Shown: positions 17,412 through 24,693 of the stretch, one piece after another | Layout: each line of letters starts with the position of its first letter | How positions within the stretch are numbered: position 1 is the first letter of the stretch | NCBI RefSeq assembly: GCF_003173715.1 | Contig: NZ_CP029550.1 | Span: 6,650,001-6,714,000, forward strand | Length of the DNA: 64,000 bases | Source of the DNA: Methylobacterium durans | GTDB lineage: Bacteria; Pseudomonadota; Alphaproteobacteria; Rhizobiales; Beijerinckiaceae | Direction of reading: 5' to 3' | The notes under the pieces: generated by a model | What the model was told of the DNA's origin: nothing | The model's input: the letters and a program-made list of their open reading frames with translations, nothing else | Database searches by the model: none | Translations under genes and position numbers: made by a program

Positions 17412-17651
17412 GATGGCGGGTTCGGCGTCCGGGGCTGACGGGCGTTGAGGCGGGCCGCGCGGGGTCGCGGACGGGCGGGGGGCAAGCTTTACAGCCGGGC
17501 TGTTCCCGGCGCCACCCGCGCCGCTCTCCGCAACCGGTGCGCGTGGCGCCCAGGATCATCATTGGTCGGCCACGTACGCGCCAAACCTCCCACAGCTGTC
17601 TCCGGTGGACCCGCTGCCGGCTCGTCGCGGGTCTGCTATAGGCAAGCCACG

Positions 17652-18137
17652 ATGTCGCGTCTCACCGCCCAGCAAGCCCCGGCCGCCGACCTTGAGCCCG
17701 TCGATCCGCTCCGGGTCTGGTTCCGGTTCATCCGGCTGAACCGGCGCGTCTCGGCCGCCGTGGGCGCGGAACTGCGCGAGATCGGCCTCTCGATCCCGCA
17801 ATTCGACGTTCTGTCGACCCTGACCGAGCGCGAGGGCCTGACGCAGCAGGAACTGGCCGCGCGCCTCTACGTGACCAAGGGCAACGTGTCGGGGCTGATC
17901 GACCGGCTGGTCGAGGCGGGGCTCGTGGAGCGCCGGGCGATTCCCGGGGACCGGCGCTCGCACGCCCTGCATCTCACGCCCGCGGGGACCACCCTAGCCT
18001 CGCGGGGCATCGCGGCGCAGGAGGCCTACGTGGCGCGCACGCTCGGCCGCCTCGCGCCCGAGGATGTCGCCGCCTTCGAGCGCCTCGTGCTGCAGTGGCG
18101 GGACCTCGTGCGCGCCGACGAGGCCGGTCGACCCTGA
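17652..18137 (+). CDS. MarR family transcriptional regulator
   Basis: A 161-residue regulator with the MarR winged helix: IPQFDVLSTLTEREGLTQQELAARLYVTKGNVSGLIDRLVEAGLVERR for helix-turn-helix and recognition helix, then GDRRSHALHLTPAG for the wing with the conserved D-R-R. Members repress genes for efflux or catabolism of phenolic compounds and are released by ligand. The ORF is open for 69 codons upstream; ATG 17652 (MSRLTAQQ) is chosen by family length. The likely target is the divergent DUF1499 gene or itself; no palindrome was confidently identified. It converges with gapR 10 bp away. Confidence 0.92.
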   Translation: MSRLTAQQAPAADLEPVDPLRVWFRFIRLNRRVSAAVGAELREIGLSIPQFDVLSTLTEREGLTQQELAARLYVTKGNVSGLIDRLVEAGLVERRAIPGDRRSHALHLTPAGTTLASRGIAAQEAYVARTLGRLAPEDVAAFERLVLQWRDLVRADEAGRP

Positions 18138-18147
18138 GCGGGATCGC

Positions 18148-18414
18148 CTACGCCATCCCGAGCGCCTGCATGTAGAGCTCCAGGATCGCCTCCTCCTCCT
18201 GGCGCTCGGCGTGGTCCTTCTTGCGCAGGGAGATGATCTTGCGCAGGGCCTTGGTGTCGAAGCCGGTGCCCTTCGCCTCGGCGTAGACGTCCTTGATGTC
18301 GCCGGCGAGGCCCGCCTTCTCCTCCTCCAGGCGCTCGATGCGCTCGATGAAGCTCTTGAGCTGGTCGGCGGCGACCGAGGAGGGGTCGACCGCCGGGCTT
18401 GCTGAGGCTGCCAT
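18148..18414 (-). CDS. gapR: GapR-like DNA-binding protein (DUF2312)
   Basis: An 88-residue protein: [76 protein letters not shown]. This is the DUF2312/UPF0335 family, which includes Caulobacter GapR, a chromosome-associated protein that binds overtwisted DNA ahead of forks and RNA polymerase. The coiled-coil dimer helix and the basic K-A-L-R-K-I-I-x-L-R-K-K segment are intact. Length is typical. In relatives it follows the DUF1244 gene; here an insertion sequence lies between, beginning about 90 bp upstream of the start, so its promoter may have been altered. Confidence 0.93.
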   Translation of the reverse strand: MAASASPAVDPSSVAADQLKSFIERIERLEEEKAGLAGDIKDVYAEAKGTGFDTKALRKIISLRKKDHAERQEEEAILELYMQALGMA

Positions 18415-18506
18415 GTCTGCGAAAGTCCTTTCATCGGTGCGCCGCGCGGCGCCTCACGCGGGGTGGTAGGCGAGCAACCTTACCGGGAGATTAGCCCTCG
18501 ATCTCA

Positions 18507-19425
18507 GAGCCTGTTTGAGGTCTTGTTTTCAGGCGGGATTGTTGAGGGCGTTGGCGGCCATGAGGCTGGCGACGCAGGCGAGGCGTCCCGTTGCAACGTC
18601 GAGGCGACCAGCGCGCTCACGGAGCAGGCCACCCCAGTGGCTGAGCCAGCCGAAGGTTCTCTCTACGACCCAGCGCCGCTCCAGCACGACGAAGCCCTTC
18701 TGGTCCGGCTGCTTCTCGACCACGCGGTGGCGCATGCCGTGGAGGTTGCACCATTCTTGGCAGCGCTCGGCCGTGAAGGCACCGTCGAGGAGAGCCAGAC
18801 GCAGGCTGGGCCACGTCTGCTTGCCCGCATCCAGCGCCGGCAGCGTGTCGCGATCCTGCACGTTGGCGGGCACGACAGCCAGCGCCAGGACGTGCCCTTG
18901 GGCATCCACCAGAGCCACGCGTTTGCGCCCGACCAGCTTCTTGGCACCATCGTAGCCGCGCGGCCCGCGGACCCCGATGCACTTGACGCTTTGCGTGTCG
19001 ATGACCGCCAGCCGTGGATCGGGCCGACGTCCGCAACGCCGCCGCTGACGGCGCGCCAGAGCCCGCATCAGGCTCTCGAACAGGCCCTTCTCGATCCAGC
19101 GCCGGAACCAGCCATAGACCGTGCGCCAGGGCGGAAAGCCGGCCGGCAATGCCCGCCAACCTCCGCCCGTCCGCAGGTGCCAAGCGATCCCGGCCAGCAC
19201 TTGACGCGCCGCTGTCGCTTCTGGACGGCCCGGCGGATCGGCTCGTTTCAGAAAACAGGCCACCTCGTCCAAGCCAGCCTGCAACACCATGTCCTTCAGG
19301 CGCGACTCATGACGCGTCCGATGTCGGTCCGTCCACATCTGCTCTCCACTCCGCCCCGCCAGGCGGAATTCATGTTGGCTCATGAGACAGATGGGGACGG
19401 CCGGCGGAGGTGCTCAAACAGGCTC
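18507..19425 (-). mobile_element. IS5-family insertion sequence (IS1031-like), complete
   Basis: 919 bp bounded by perfect 13-bp inverted repeats GAGCCTGTTTGAG (18507-18519) and its complement (19413-19425). The flanks carry a 3-bp direct repeat TCA (18504-18506 and 19426-19428), which fits the TNA targets of the IS1031 group. One uninterrupted transposase gene fills it. The right TCA copy is also the stop codon of the neighbouring DUF1244 gene, so the element landed in a stop codon and regenerated it. Intact ends and gene indicate a recent, possibly still mobile copy. Confidence 0.9.
18529..19383 (-). CDS. IS5-family transposase
   Basis: A 284-residue DDE transposase. An N-terminal DUF4096-like region (AARQVLAGIAWHLRTGGGWRALPAGFPPWRTVYGWFRRW) precedes the catalytic core. 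The core has first Asp in LAVIDTQSVK, second Asp in ALLDGAFTAE, and Glu in RWVVERTFGWLSHWG followed by the R/K of the Y2R3E6K-type signature. VGRKRVALVDAQGHVLAL is the usual IS5 strand. Frame intact; starts at MSQHEFRLAG 42 bp inside the right inverted repeat. It is transcribed in the same direction as the flanking DUF1244 and gapR genes. Confidence 0.95.
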   Translation of the reverse strand: MSQHEFRLAGRSGEQMWTDRHRTRHESRLKDMVLQAGLDEVACFLKRADPPGRPEATAARQVLAGIAWHLRTGGGWRALPAGFPPWRTVYGWFRRWIEKGLFESLMRALARRQRRRCGRRPDPRLAVIDTQSVKCIGVRGPRGYDGAKKLVGRKRVALVDAQGHVLALAVVPANVQDRDTLPALDAGKQTWPSLRLALLDGAFTAERCQEWCNLHGMRHRVVEKQPDQKGFVVLERRWVVERTFGWLSHWGGLLRERAGRLDVATGRLACVASLMAANALNNPA

Positions 19426-19734
19426 TCAGTGCGGCTCGGCCTGCCGCTTGGCGAAGGCGGCCTGCTGCTCCGGGGTCGCCTCGGCCTGATGCTGCGCCTT
19501 CCAGGCGTCGTAGGGCATGCCGTAGACCTGCTCGCGGCTCTCGTCCTTGGTCAGCGGCAGGCCGCGCGCGTCGGCGGCGTCCTTCAGCCAGTTCGAGAGG
19601 CAGTTGCGGCAGAAGCCCGCGAGATTCATCAGGTCGATGTTCTGCACGTCGGGGCGGTTCTGCAGGTGGGAGACGAGGCGCCGGAACACGGCGGCCTCCA
19701 GCTCCGTCTGGGTCTTCGGATCGATCTCGGACAT
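19426..19734 (-). CDS. DUF1244 domain protein
   Basis: A 102-residue soluble protein with the DUF1244 core: FRRLVSHLQNRPDVQNIDLMNLAGFCRNCLSNWL, including the FCRNCLxxW motif with two Cys, then YGMPYDAWKAQHQ. This is a compact helical family of unknown function, nearly universal in Alphaproteobacteria and usually near N-formylglutamate amidohydrolase and DUF2312 as here. The stop codon TGA (19428-19426) coincides with the 3-bp target duplication of the insertion sequence, so the gene product is unchanged by the insertion but the operon downstream is split. Confidence 0.93.
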   Translation of the reverse strand: MSEIDPKTQTELEAAVFRRLVSHLQNRPDVQNIDLMNLAGFCRNCLSNWLKDAADARGLPLTKDESREQVYGMPYDAWKAQHQAEATPEQQAAFAKRQAEPH

Positions 19735-19789
19735 CTCGGGAAGCTCCTGGTGTGCGTGTCCGCTGAGGTCGGCGGCGCGGGGGCCCGCG

Positions 19790-20542
19790 TCAAGCGGCGG
19801 GGCGAAGGATCGGGCGCAGCAGCTTGGCGAAGCGCTCGGCCCATTCCGCCTGGCCCGCCTCGCCCGCGATCAGGTCCTGGCGGATCTCGACGAGGGCGTT
19901 CGGCAGGCCGCGGGCCGTGGCGTGGCGGTCGATCGTGTCGCCCGGCAATCCCCCGCCGTAGGGCTCGTTGTCGCCGACCGTGAGCCCGGCCGGATCCGCC
20001 TTGAGCCCCGCGATGAGGGGCGCGCTCAACCGGTCGTCCCGGTCGTAGAGGATGCCGACCTGCCAGGGCCGCGCGACGCCGCGCCAGTACGGCGTGAAGC
20101 TGTGGATGGTGACGAGGACGGGGGCAGCGCCCGCCGCCTCCCCGGCGGCGACGGCGGCGTCGATCGCCCGGTCGAAGGGCTCGTAGAAGCGGGCGACGCG
20201 CTCGGCCTTGCCCGCCTCGTCGATCCGCGCGTTGCCCGGCACCACTGCCCCGTCCGAGAGCCGCATCACCAGGGTCGGGTCGGCCCGGCCCCGGTTCGGA
20301 TCGATGATCAGGCGCGAGAAGCGGGTGAGGATCGCTGGCGCCCCGAGATGGCGGGCGAGCGCCCGCGTCACCCCGGCCGCGCCGATGTCGTAAGCGATGT
20401 GGCGGCCGAATTCCGCCTCCGGCACGCCGAGGACGATGTCCTCCGGCACGAAGTTCGAGGCGTGGTCGCAGACCAGGAGCAGCCCGCAGGCCGGATCGCC
20501 GGGCACCGTCTCGACGGGATGGGGCGGATGCGGGACGGGCAT
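19790..20542 (-). CDS. N-formylglutamate amidohydrolase family protein
   Basis: A 250-residue member of the N-formylglutamate amidohydrolase family: GLLLVCDHASNFVPEDI near the N-terminus, IAYDIGAAGVTRALARHLGAP, ILTRFSRLIIDPNRG and LVTIHSFTPYWRGV. These supply the His/Asp/Glu residues expected for a zinc hydrolase of the AGZ fold. Classical members release formate from N-formylglutamate at the end of histidine degradation, but no hut genes are near, so the substrate is unsettled. The start is ATG ending 20542 (MPVPHPPHPVETV); the open frame continues far upstream only as a shadow of the glycerate kinase gene. It precedes DUF1244 in the same direction. Confidence 0.9.
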   Translation of the reverse strand: MPVPHPPHPVETVPGDPACGLLLVCDHASNFVPEDIVLGVPEAEFGRHIAYDIGAAGVTRALARHLGAPAILTRFSRLIIDPNRGRADPTLVMRLSDGAVVPGNARIDEAGKAERVARFYEPFDRAIDAAVAAGEAAGAAPVLVTIHSFTPYWRGVARPWQVGILYDRDDRLSAPLIAGLKADPAGLTVGDNEPYGGGLPGDTIDRHATARGLPNALVEIRQDLIAGEAGQAEWAERFAKLLRPILRPAA

Positions 20543-20710
20543 GGGATCCGGTTCGTTTCCAGCTTGCCGACAGGTCGAGGCTCGGGCAGAGCACGTATCA
20601 AGGATCGTGCGCTCACGGCAACATGAGGCCCGTCGCCCTCCCCTCGCTGACGCGGGCGCGATGGCGAGGACGCACGAGAAGAAGACGACACGACGCGCGA
20701 GGACGCCCGC

Positions 20711-22042
20711 ATGAGTGCCACCACGCCCGCCCCGACCGGGAGCCCGAACGAGACCGGGGCGACCGATCTGCGCAGCCTGCTCAACGGGTTCCTCACGGAG
20801 GCGATCGCCGCCGCCCACCCGGCGCGCTGCCTCCTGCCCCACCTTCCGCCGCCGCCGAAGGGCCGCCTCGTCATCCTCGGCGCCGGCAAGGCCGGCGGCA
20901 GCATGGCGGCGGTGGCGAGCCGCTTCTACCGCGAGGAGCACGGGCTCGGGGCCGACCGCATCACCGGACTCGCGGTGGCCCGCCACGGCTACGGCGAGGA
21001 GGCGCCGCTGATCCGCATGGTCGAGGCAGGGCATCCGGTGCCGGACGCCGCCGGCATCGAGGCGACGAAGGAGGCGCTGCGCATCGCGACCGAGGCCGGC
21101 CCGGACGACGAGGTGCTGGTGCTGCTCTCGGGCGGCGGCTCGGCCAACTGGATCGCGCCGGCCGGCGACCTGACGCTCGCCGAGAAACAGGCCATCACCC
21201 GGGCCCTCCTGCGCTCGGGCGCGCCGATCAACGAGATCAACACGGTGCGCAAGCACATCTCGCGGATCAAAGGCGGGCGCCTCGCATTGGCCGCCCGCAA
21301 CGCGGCGCGCATCCTCACCCTCGCGATCTCCGACGTGCCCTTCGACGATCCCGCCGTGATCGCCTCCGGCCCGACCGTGCCCGACCCGTCGACGCTGGCC
21401 GAGGCCCGCGCCATCTGCGAGCGCCGCGGCATCCCCCTGCCCGCGGCGGCCAAGGCCCTCCTGAACGACCCGAACAACGAGACCCCGAAGGCGGGCGACC
21501 CGGCCTTCGCGCGGGCCGAGTACCGCATCATCGCCCGGCCGATCGACGCGCTGGAGGCCGCCGCCGCCGCCGCCGCGAAGGCCGGCTACGAGCCGGTCAT
21601 GCTGGGCTCGGACCTCGAGGGCGAGGCCCGCGAGGTGGCGGCCGAGCACGCGCGGCTCGCCCGCGAGGCGAAGGCGCAGGGGCGCAAGGTGGCCCTGATC
21701 TCCGGCGGCGAGCTGACCGTGACGATCCGCGGCGAGGGCCACGGCGGTCCGAACCAGGAATACGCGCTGGCGCTCGCCATCGCGCTGGAGGCCGAGCCCG
21801 GCATCGCCGGCATCGCGGCCGACACCGACGGCACCGACGGCGGCCGCGGCGAGGCGACCGACCCGGCCGGCGGCCTCGTCGACGCCACCACCCTGGAGCG
21901 CGCCCGCGCGGCCGGCCTCGATCCGGCCGCGATGCTCGCCGACAACGATTCGACGCGCTTCTTCGCGACGATCGGCGACCTCGTCCAGCCCGGCCCCACC
22001 CGCACCAATGTCAACGATTGCCGCATCATCCTCGTCGGCTGA
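20711..22042 (+). CDS. gckA: Glycerate 2-kinase (MOFRL family)
   Basis: A 443-residue enzyme of the DUF4147/MOFRL type (GckA/TtuD). The N-terminal domain contains VILGAGKAGGSMAAVA and VLVLLSGGGSANW, followed by INTVRKHISRIKGGRLA. The MOFRL domain at the C-terminus has LISGGELTVTIRGEGHGGPNQEYALALA and IAADTDGTDGGRGEATDPAGG. It phosphorylates D-glycerate to 2-phosphoglycerate. In methylotrophs with the serine cycle this step follows hydroxypyruvate reduction, and with pyruvate kinase downstream it also fits tartrate/hydroxypyruvate use. It starts at ATG 20711 and is divergent from the amidohydrolase with a 168-bp gap. The symbol follows methylotroph usage; ttuD is the alternative name. Confidence 0.92.
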   Translation: MSATTPAPTGSPNETGATDLRSLLNGFLTEAIAAAHPARCLLPHLPPPPKGRLVILGAGKAGGSMAAVASRFYREEHGLGADRITGLAVARHGYGEEAPLIRMVEAGHPVPDAAGIEATKEALRIATEAGPDDEVLVLLSGGGSANWIAPAGDLTLAEKQAITRALLRSGAPINEINTVRKHISRIKGGRLALAARNAARILTLAISDVPFDDPAVIASGPTVPDPSTLAEARAICERRGIPLPAAAKALLNDPNNETPKAGDPAFARAEYRIIARPIDALEAAAAAAAKAGYEPVMLGSDLEGEAREVAAEHARLAREAKAQGRKVALISGGELTVTIRGEGHGGPNQEYALALAIALEAEPGIAGIAADTDGTDGGRGEATDPAGGLVDATTLERARAAGLDPAAMLADNDSTRFFATIGDLVQPGPTRTNVNDCRIILVG

Positions 22043-22046
22043 GCCC

Positions 22047-22487
22047 GTGAGCGCAGGCCGCGCAGCGCTCGGGCTCGCCCTCGCGGCCTCCCTCTGCCTC
22101 CTCGGCGCGGGGCCCGCGCGGGCGGACCTGCGCATGTGCAACCTGACGGCGAGCAAGGTCGGCGTCGCGCTGGGCTACCGGGACCCGCAGGGCTGGGTCA
22201 CGGAAGGCTGGTGGGATCTGACGCCGAAGGCTTGCGAGACGCTCCTGAAGGGGGCGCTCGCGGCCCGCTTCTACTACGTCTTCGCGGTGGACTACACGCG
22301 CGGGGGCGAGTGGAGCGGGCGCTCGCTGATGTGCACCAAGGATTCCGAGTTCACGATCCGCGGGGTCGAGGATTGCCTTGCCCGCGGCTACGACCGCAAC
22401 GGCTTCTTCGAGGTCGATACCGGCGAGCAGAAGAGCTGGACGATCCAGCTCACCGACCCGAACCAGCCGGCCGCCCCCTCCCCGTGA
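22047..22487 (+). CDS. DUF1036 secreted protein
   Basis: A 146-residue protein beginning at GTG 22047, five bases after the glycerate kinase stop; an ATG at 22008 would overlap that gene and add a non-signal-like extension. SAGRAALGLALAASLCLLGAGPARA is a Sec signal peptide. The mature part is the DUF1036 fold: DLRMCNLTASKVGVALGYRD, WVTEGWWDLTPKACETLL, YVFAVDYTRGGEWSGRSLMCT and EFTIRGVEDCLARGY. Family of unknown function, conserved next to pyruvate kinase in Alphaproteobacteria. Likely cotranscribed with gckA. Confidence 0.88.
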   Translation: MSAGRAALGLALAASLCLLGAGPARADLRMCNLTASKVGVALGYRDPQGWVTEGWWDLTPKACETLLKGALAARFYYVFAVDYTRGGEWSGRSLMCTKDSEFTIRGVEDCLARGYDRNGFFEVDTGEQKSWTIQLTDPNQPAAPSP

Positions 22488-22504
22488 CCGCCCCCTCCCC
22501 GTGA
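22471..22504 (+). repeat. 17-bp tandem duplication at a stop codon
   Basis: The unit CCGCCCCCTCCCCGTGA occurs twice head to tail (22471-22487, 22488-22504). The first copy supplies the last codons and the TGA of the DUF1036 gene, and the second follows it outside the frame. Confidence 0.8.
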
Positions 22505-22510
22505 CCGCCC

Positions 22511-23281
22511 TCACCGCCGCGCGGCGACGAGCGAGAAGAAGGCGCCCTGCGGGTCCATGCACTGCACGATGAAGGAGCCGCCCGGCACCTCGTGCGGGCC
22601 CATCAGGATCTTGCCGCCGTGCTCGGTGACGCGGGCGGCGGCCGCGTCGATCTCCGGAACGGTGACGTAGTAGCCCCAGGCCGAGACCGGCATGCCCGGC
22701 GGCCGGTTCATCATGCCGCCGATCGCGCGCCCGTTCGCCGCGAAGGTCTGGTAGGTGCCCATCGGCCCGAGATCGACGGCCCGGTCCTTCGTCCAGCTGA
22801 ACAAGCCGGCATAGAAGGCGAAGGCGGCCTCCCAGTCCGTCGCGAAGAGCTCGTGCCAGCCGAAATGGCCGGGCGTGGCGGCGGGGACCTCCGGCATCGC
22901 GGGACCGCTCGGCCGGAAGAGGACAAAGAACGCCCCCTGCGGATCGGTGACGACGGCGAAGCGCCCGACCTCGGGCAGATCCTCGGGCCCTTTCCGCACG
23001 CCGCCGCCGGCCGCGACCACCCGCTCGGCGACCGCGTCGACGTCTGCCACGCTGACGAAGCCGCTCCAGCCCGGATGGCCCCCTTGCGCCCTCACCTCGT
23101 CGGCGAGCGGCGCGATGCCGGCGACCGGGCGGTCCCCTGCGCTGAGGATCGTGTAGGGCCCGCCGCCGCCCGTCCAGGGCTGCGCCTCCCATCCCACCAC
23201 GGCGCGGTAGAAAGCCTCGGCGCCTCCCGTGTCGGTCGTCATGAGCTGGTACCAGACGAAGGTATTGGCGCTCTCGGACAT
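22511..23281 (-). CDS. VOC family protein, two modules
   Basis: A 256-residue protein with two VOC modules. Module one spans TFVWYQLMTTDTGGAEAFYRAVVGWEAQPW to VVTDPQGAFFVLFRP; module two spans GHFGWHELFATDWEAAFAFYAGLFSWTKD to IVQCMDPQGAFFSLVA. The W-x-E-L-x-T-x-D...F-Y-x-x-x-F-x-W pattern is that of the CFP30B-like VOC proteins, described as putative hydroxylases or binding proteins; catalysis has rarely been shown. The start MSESANTF is the ATG ending 23281. It is followed in the same direction by nothing before the convergent DUF1036 gene, and preceded by another VOC gene. Confidence 0.9.
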   Translation of the reverse strand: MSESANTFVWYQLMTTDTGGAEAFYRAVVGWEAQPWTGGGGPYTILSAGDRPVAGIAPLADEVRAQGGHPGWSGFVSVADVDAVAERVVAAGGGVRKGPEDLPEVGRFAVVTDPQGAFFVLFRPSGPAMPEVPAATPGHFGWHELFATDWEAAFAFYAGLFSWTKDRAVDLGPMGTYQTFAANGRAIGGMMNRPPGMPVSAWGYYVTVPEIDAAAARVTEHGGKILMGPHEVPGGSFIVQCMDPQGAFFSLVAARR

Positions 23282-23352
23282 GGCGGACTCCCTCTCTTCG
23301 CGTCGGTGGACGGCCGATCGTGCCCGATTCGGCGCGACCGTTCGATGTCGCC

Positions 23353-23796
23353 TCAGCCGTTGCCCGCCGCGTAGGCCTCCGGGCCCTTGGCTGCCGCGAC
23401 GGGATCCATCCAGCTGATCTCCCAGACGTGCCCGTCGGGATCCTCGAAGCTGCGGCCGTACATGAAGCCGTAATCCTGCTTCGGGCCGGGATCGGGCCGC
23501 CCGCCCGCGGCCTCGGCGCGGGCCACCATCGCGTCCACCGCCTCGCGGCTCTCCTGCGAGATGCAGATCAGGACCTGGCAGGTCTCCCGTGCGTCCGGAA
23601 TCGTCTTCGTGGTGAAGGTGCCGAAGAAGGCGTGGCTCAGGAGCATCGCGTGGATCACGTCCGAGAACACCATGCAGGAGGCGTCGTCGTTCGAGAAATT
23701 CGGGTTCTTGGTGGCGCCGACCGCCTCGTAGAAGGCCGTCGACTTGGCCACGTCGCGCACGGGCAGGTTCACGAAGATCATCTGCGGCATCGGCAT
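23353..23796 (-). CDS. VOC family protein (PhnB/DUF1428-like lactoylglutathione lyase fold)
   Basis: A 147-residue single VOC polypeptide: MIFVNLPVRDVAKSTAFYEAVGATKNPNFSND, ISQESREAVDAMVARAEAAGG, then YGFMYGRSFEDPDGHVWEISWMDP. This belongs to the subgroup annotated as glyoxalase/bleomycin-resistance-like, often paired with HxlR or MarR regulators. The start is the ATG ending 23796, preceded by GAGAGAGGGA; the ATG two codons downstream is possible. It is divergent from the HxlR regulator (78 bp), which probably controls it. Confidence 0.9.
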   Translation of the reverse strand: MPMPQMIFVNLPVRDVAKSTAFYEAVGATKNPNFSNDDASCMVFSDVIHAMLLSHAFFGTFTTKTIPDARETCQVLICISQESREAVDAMVARAEAAGGRPDPGPKQDYGFMYGRSFEDPDGHVWEISWMDPVAAAKGPEAYAAGNG

Positions 23797-23856
23797 TCCC
23801 TCTCTCGTTCGCTCATGCCCGGCCCCCACGGCCAAGTTTGACCGTGATGCCTGATT

Positions 23857-23875
23857 TGGTTATAAATTGCAACCA
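23857..23875. promoter_or_regulatory. Candidate operator between VOC and HxlR genes
   Basis: TGGTT (23857-23861) and AACCA (23871-23875) form an inverted repeat with a 9-bp AT-rich centre in an otherwise GC-rich region. It directly abuts the HxlR start codon. Such a dyad at the shared intergenic region is a natural autoregulatory site for a divergent HxlR pair. Binding is inferred, not shown. Confidence 0.4.
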
Positions 23876-24552
23876 TGAAGTTAGAAAAAGTAACTGATGA
23901 GGCACGGCCGGGGCGGCGCTACGACGACGCCTGCGCGGCCGCGCACGCCCTCGATCTGGTGGGCGAGCGCTGGGCGCTCCTCGTGATGCGGGAGCTCATG
24001 CTCGGCCCGAAGCGGTTCAGCGATCTGCGCGCCGATCTTCCCGGCATCAGCGCCAACGTGCTGACGCAGCGCCTCGAAGGGCTGGAGGCGGTGGGCGTCC
24101 TCGTCCGCCGCAAGCTGCCGCCGCCCGCCGGAACGCAGGTCTACGCGCTGACGCCATGGGGCTACGAGAGCGAGCCGATCTTCCAGGCCCTGGGCCGCTG
24201 GGCGGCGCGCTCGCCGCTGCACGACCCGACGCTGCCCTTCAGCGCCACCTCGCTCTTCCTCTCCTTCCGCACCATGCTCGACCCGGCGCGGGCCGGAGAT
24301 CTCTCGGCCCGCATCGGCTTTCGCATCGGGGCCGAGACCTTCCTCGCCCACCTCCGGGACGGGGCGATCCATGTGGACCGGGGCCCGGTCGATGGCGCCG
24401 ATCTCGTGCTGACGGGCCCCGCCCCCGTCATCGCCGCGGCGGTCTACGGCGGCCAGTCCTTCGAGGCCCTCGCCGGCGCGCTCGGGATCGATGGCGACCG
24501 GGCACTCGCGGAGCGCTTCGTCACCCTGTTCCCGCTTCCCCCGAAGGCGTGA
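23875..24552 (+). CDS. HxlR family transcriptional regulator
   Basis: A 225-residue protein. The N-terminal HxlR winged helix is CAAAHALDLVGERWALLVMRELMLGPKRFSDLRADLPGISANVLTQRLEGLEAVGVLVRRKLPPPAGTQVYALTPWGYE, with the invariant Cys and G-x-R-W. The remaining 110 residues look like an SCP2-type lipid-binding domain (RIGFRIGAETFLAHLRDGAIHVDRG...ADLVLTGPAPVIAAAVYGG), an arrangement seen in longer HxlR proteins. It probably senses a small molecule or oxidant and controls the divergent VOC gene. No Shine-Dalgarno sequence is visible before the ATG; AT-rich codons at the very start may aid initiation, or the mRNA may be nearly leaderless. Confidence 0.9.
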   Translation: MKLEKVTDEARPGRRYDDACAAAHALDLVGERWALLVMRELMLGPKRFSDLRADLPGISANVLTQRLEGLEAVGVLVRRKLPPPAGTQVYALTPWGYESEPIFQALGRWAARSPLHDPTLPFSATSLFLSFRTMLDPARAGDLSARIGFRIGAETFLAHLRDGAIHVDRGPVDGADLVLTGPAPVIAAAVYGGQSFEALAGALGIDGDRALAERFVTLFPLPPKA

Positions 24553-24693
24553 GGGCCGGCGCCCGGCGCGCCCCTCCCCCGTGAAACGGCGATTGCCGGG
24601 CCCGGCCGCTTGACGCGGGGGCCCGGCCGGTGCTTGTGGCCGCTCGCCCTCAACCGGCCGGACACGACGCACCGCCGGGCTCGCGCTGCCTAG

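Noticed and set aside
20543..22156. Upstream extension of the amidohydrolase frame to 788 codons
   Set aside because: The extra part is antisense to glycerate kinase, Arg/Gly-rich and without family similarity; the enzyme starts at 20542.
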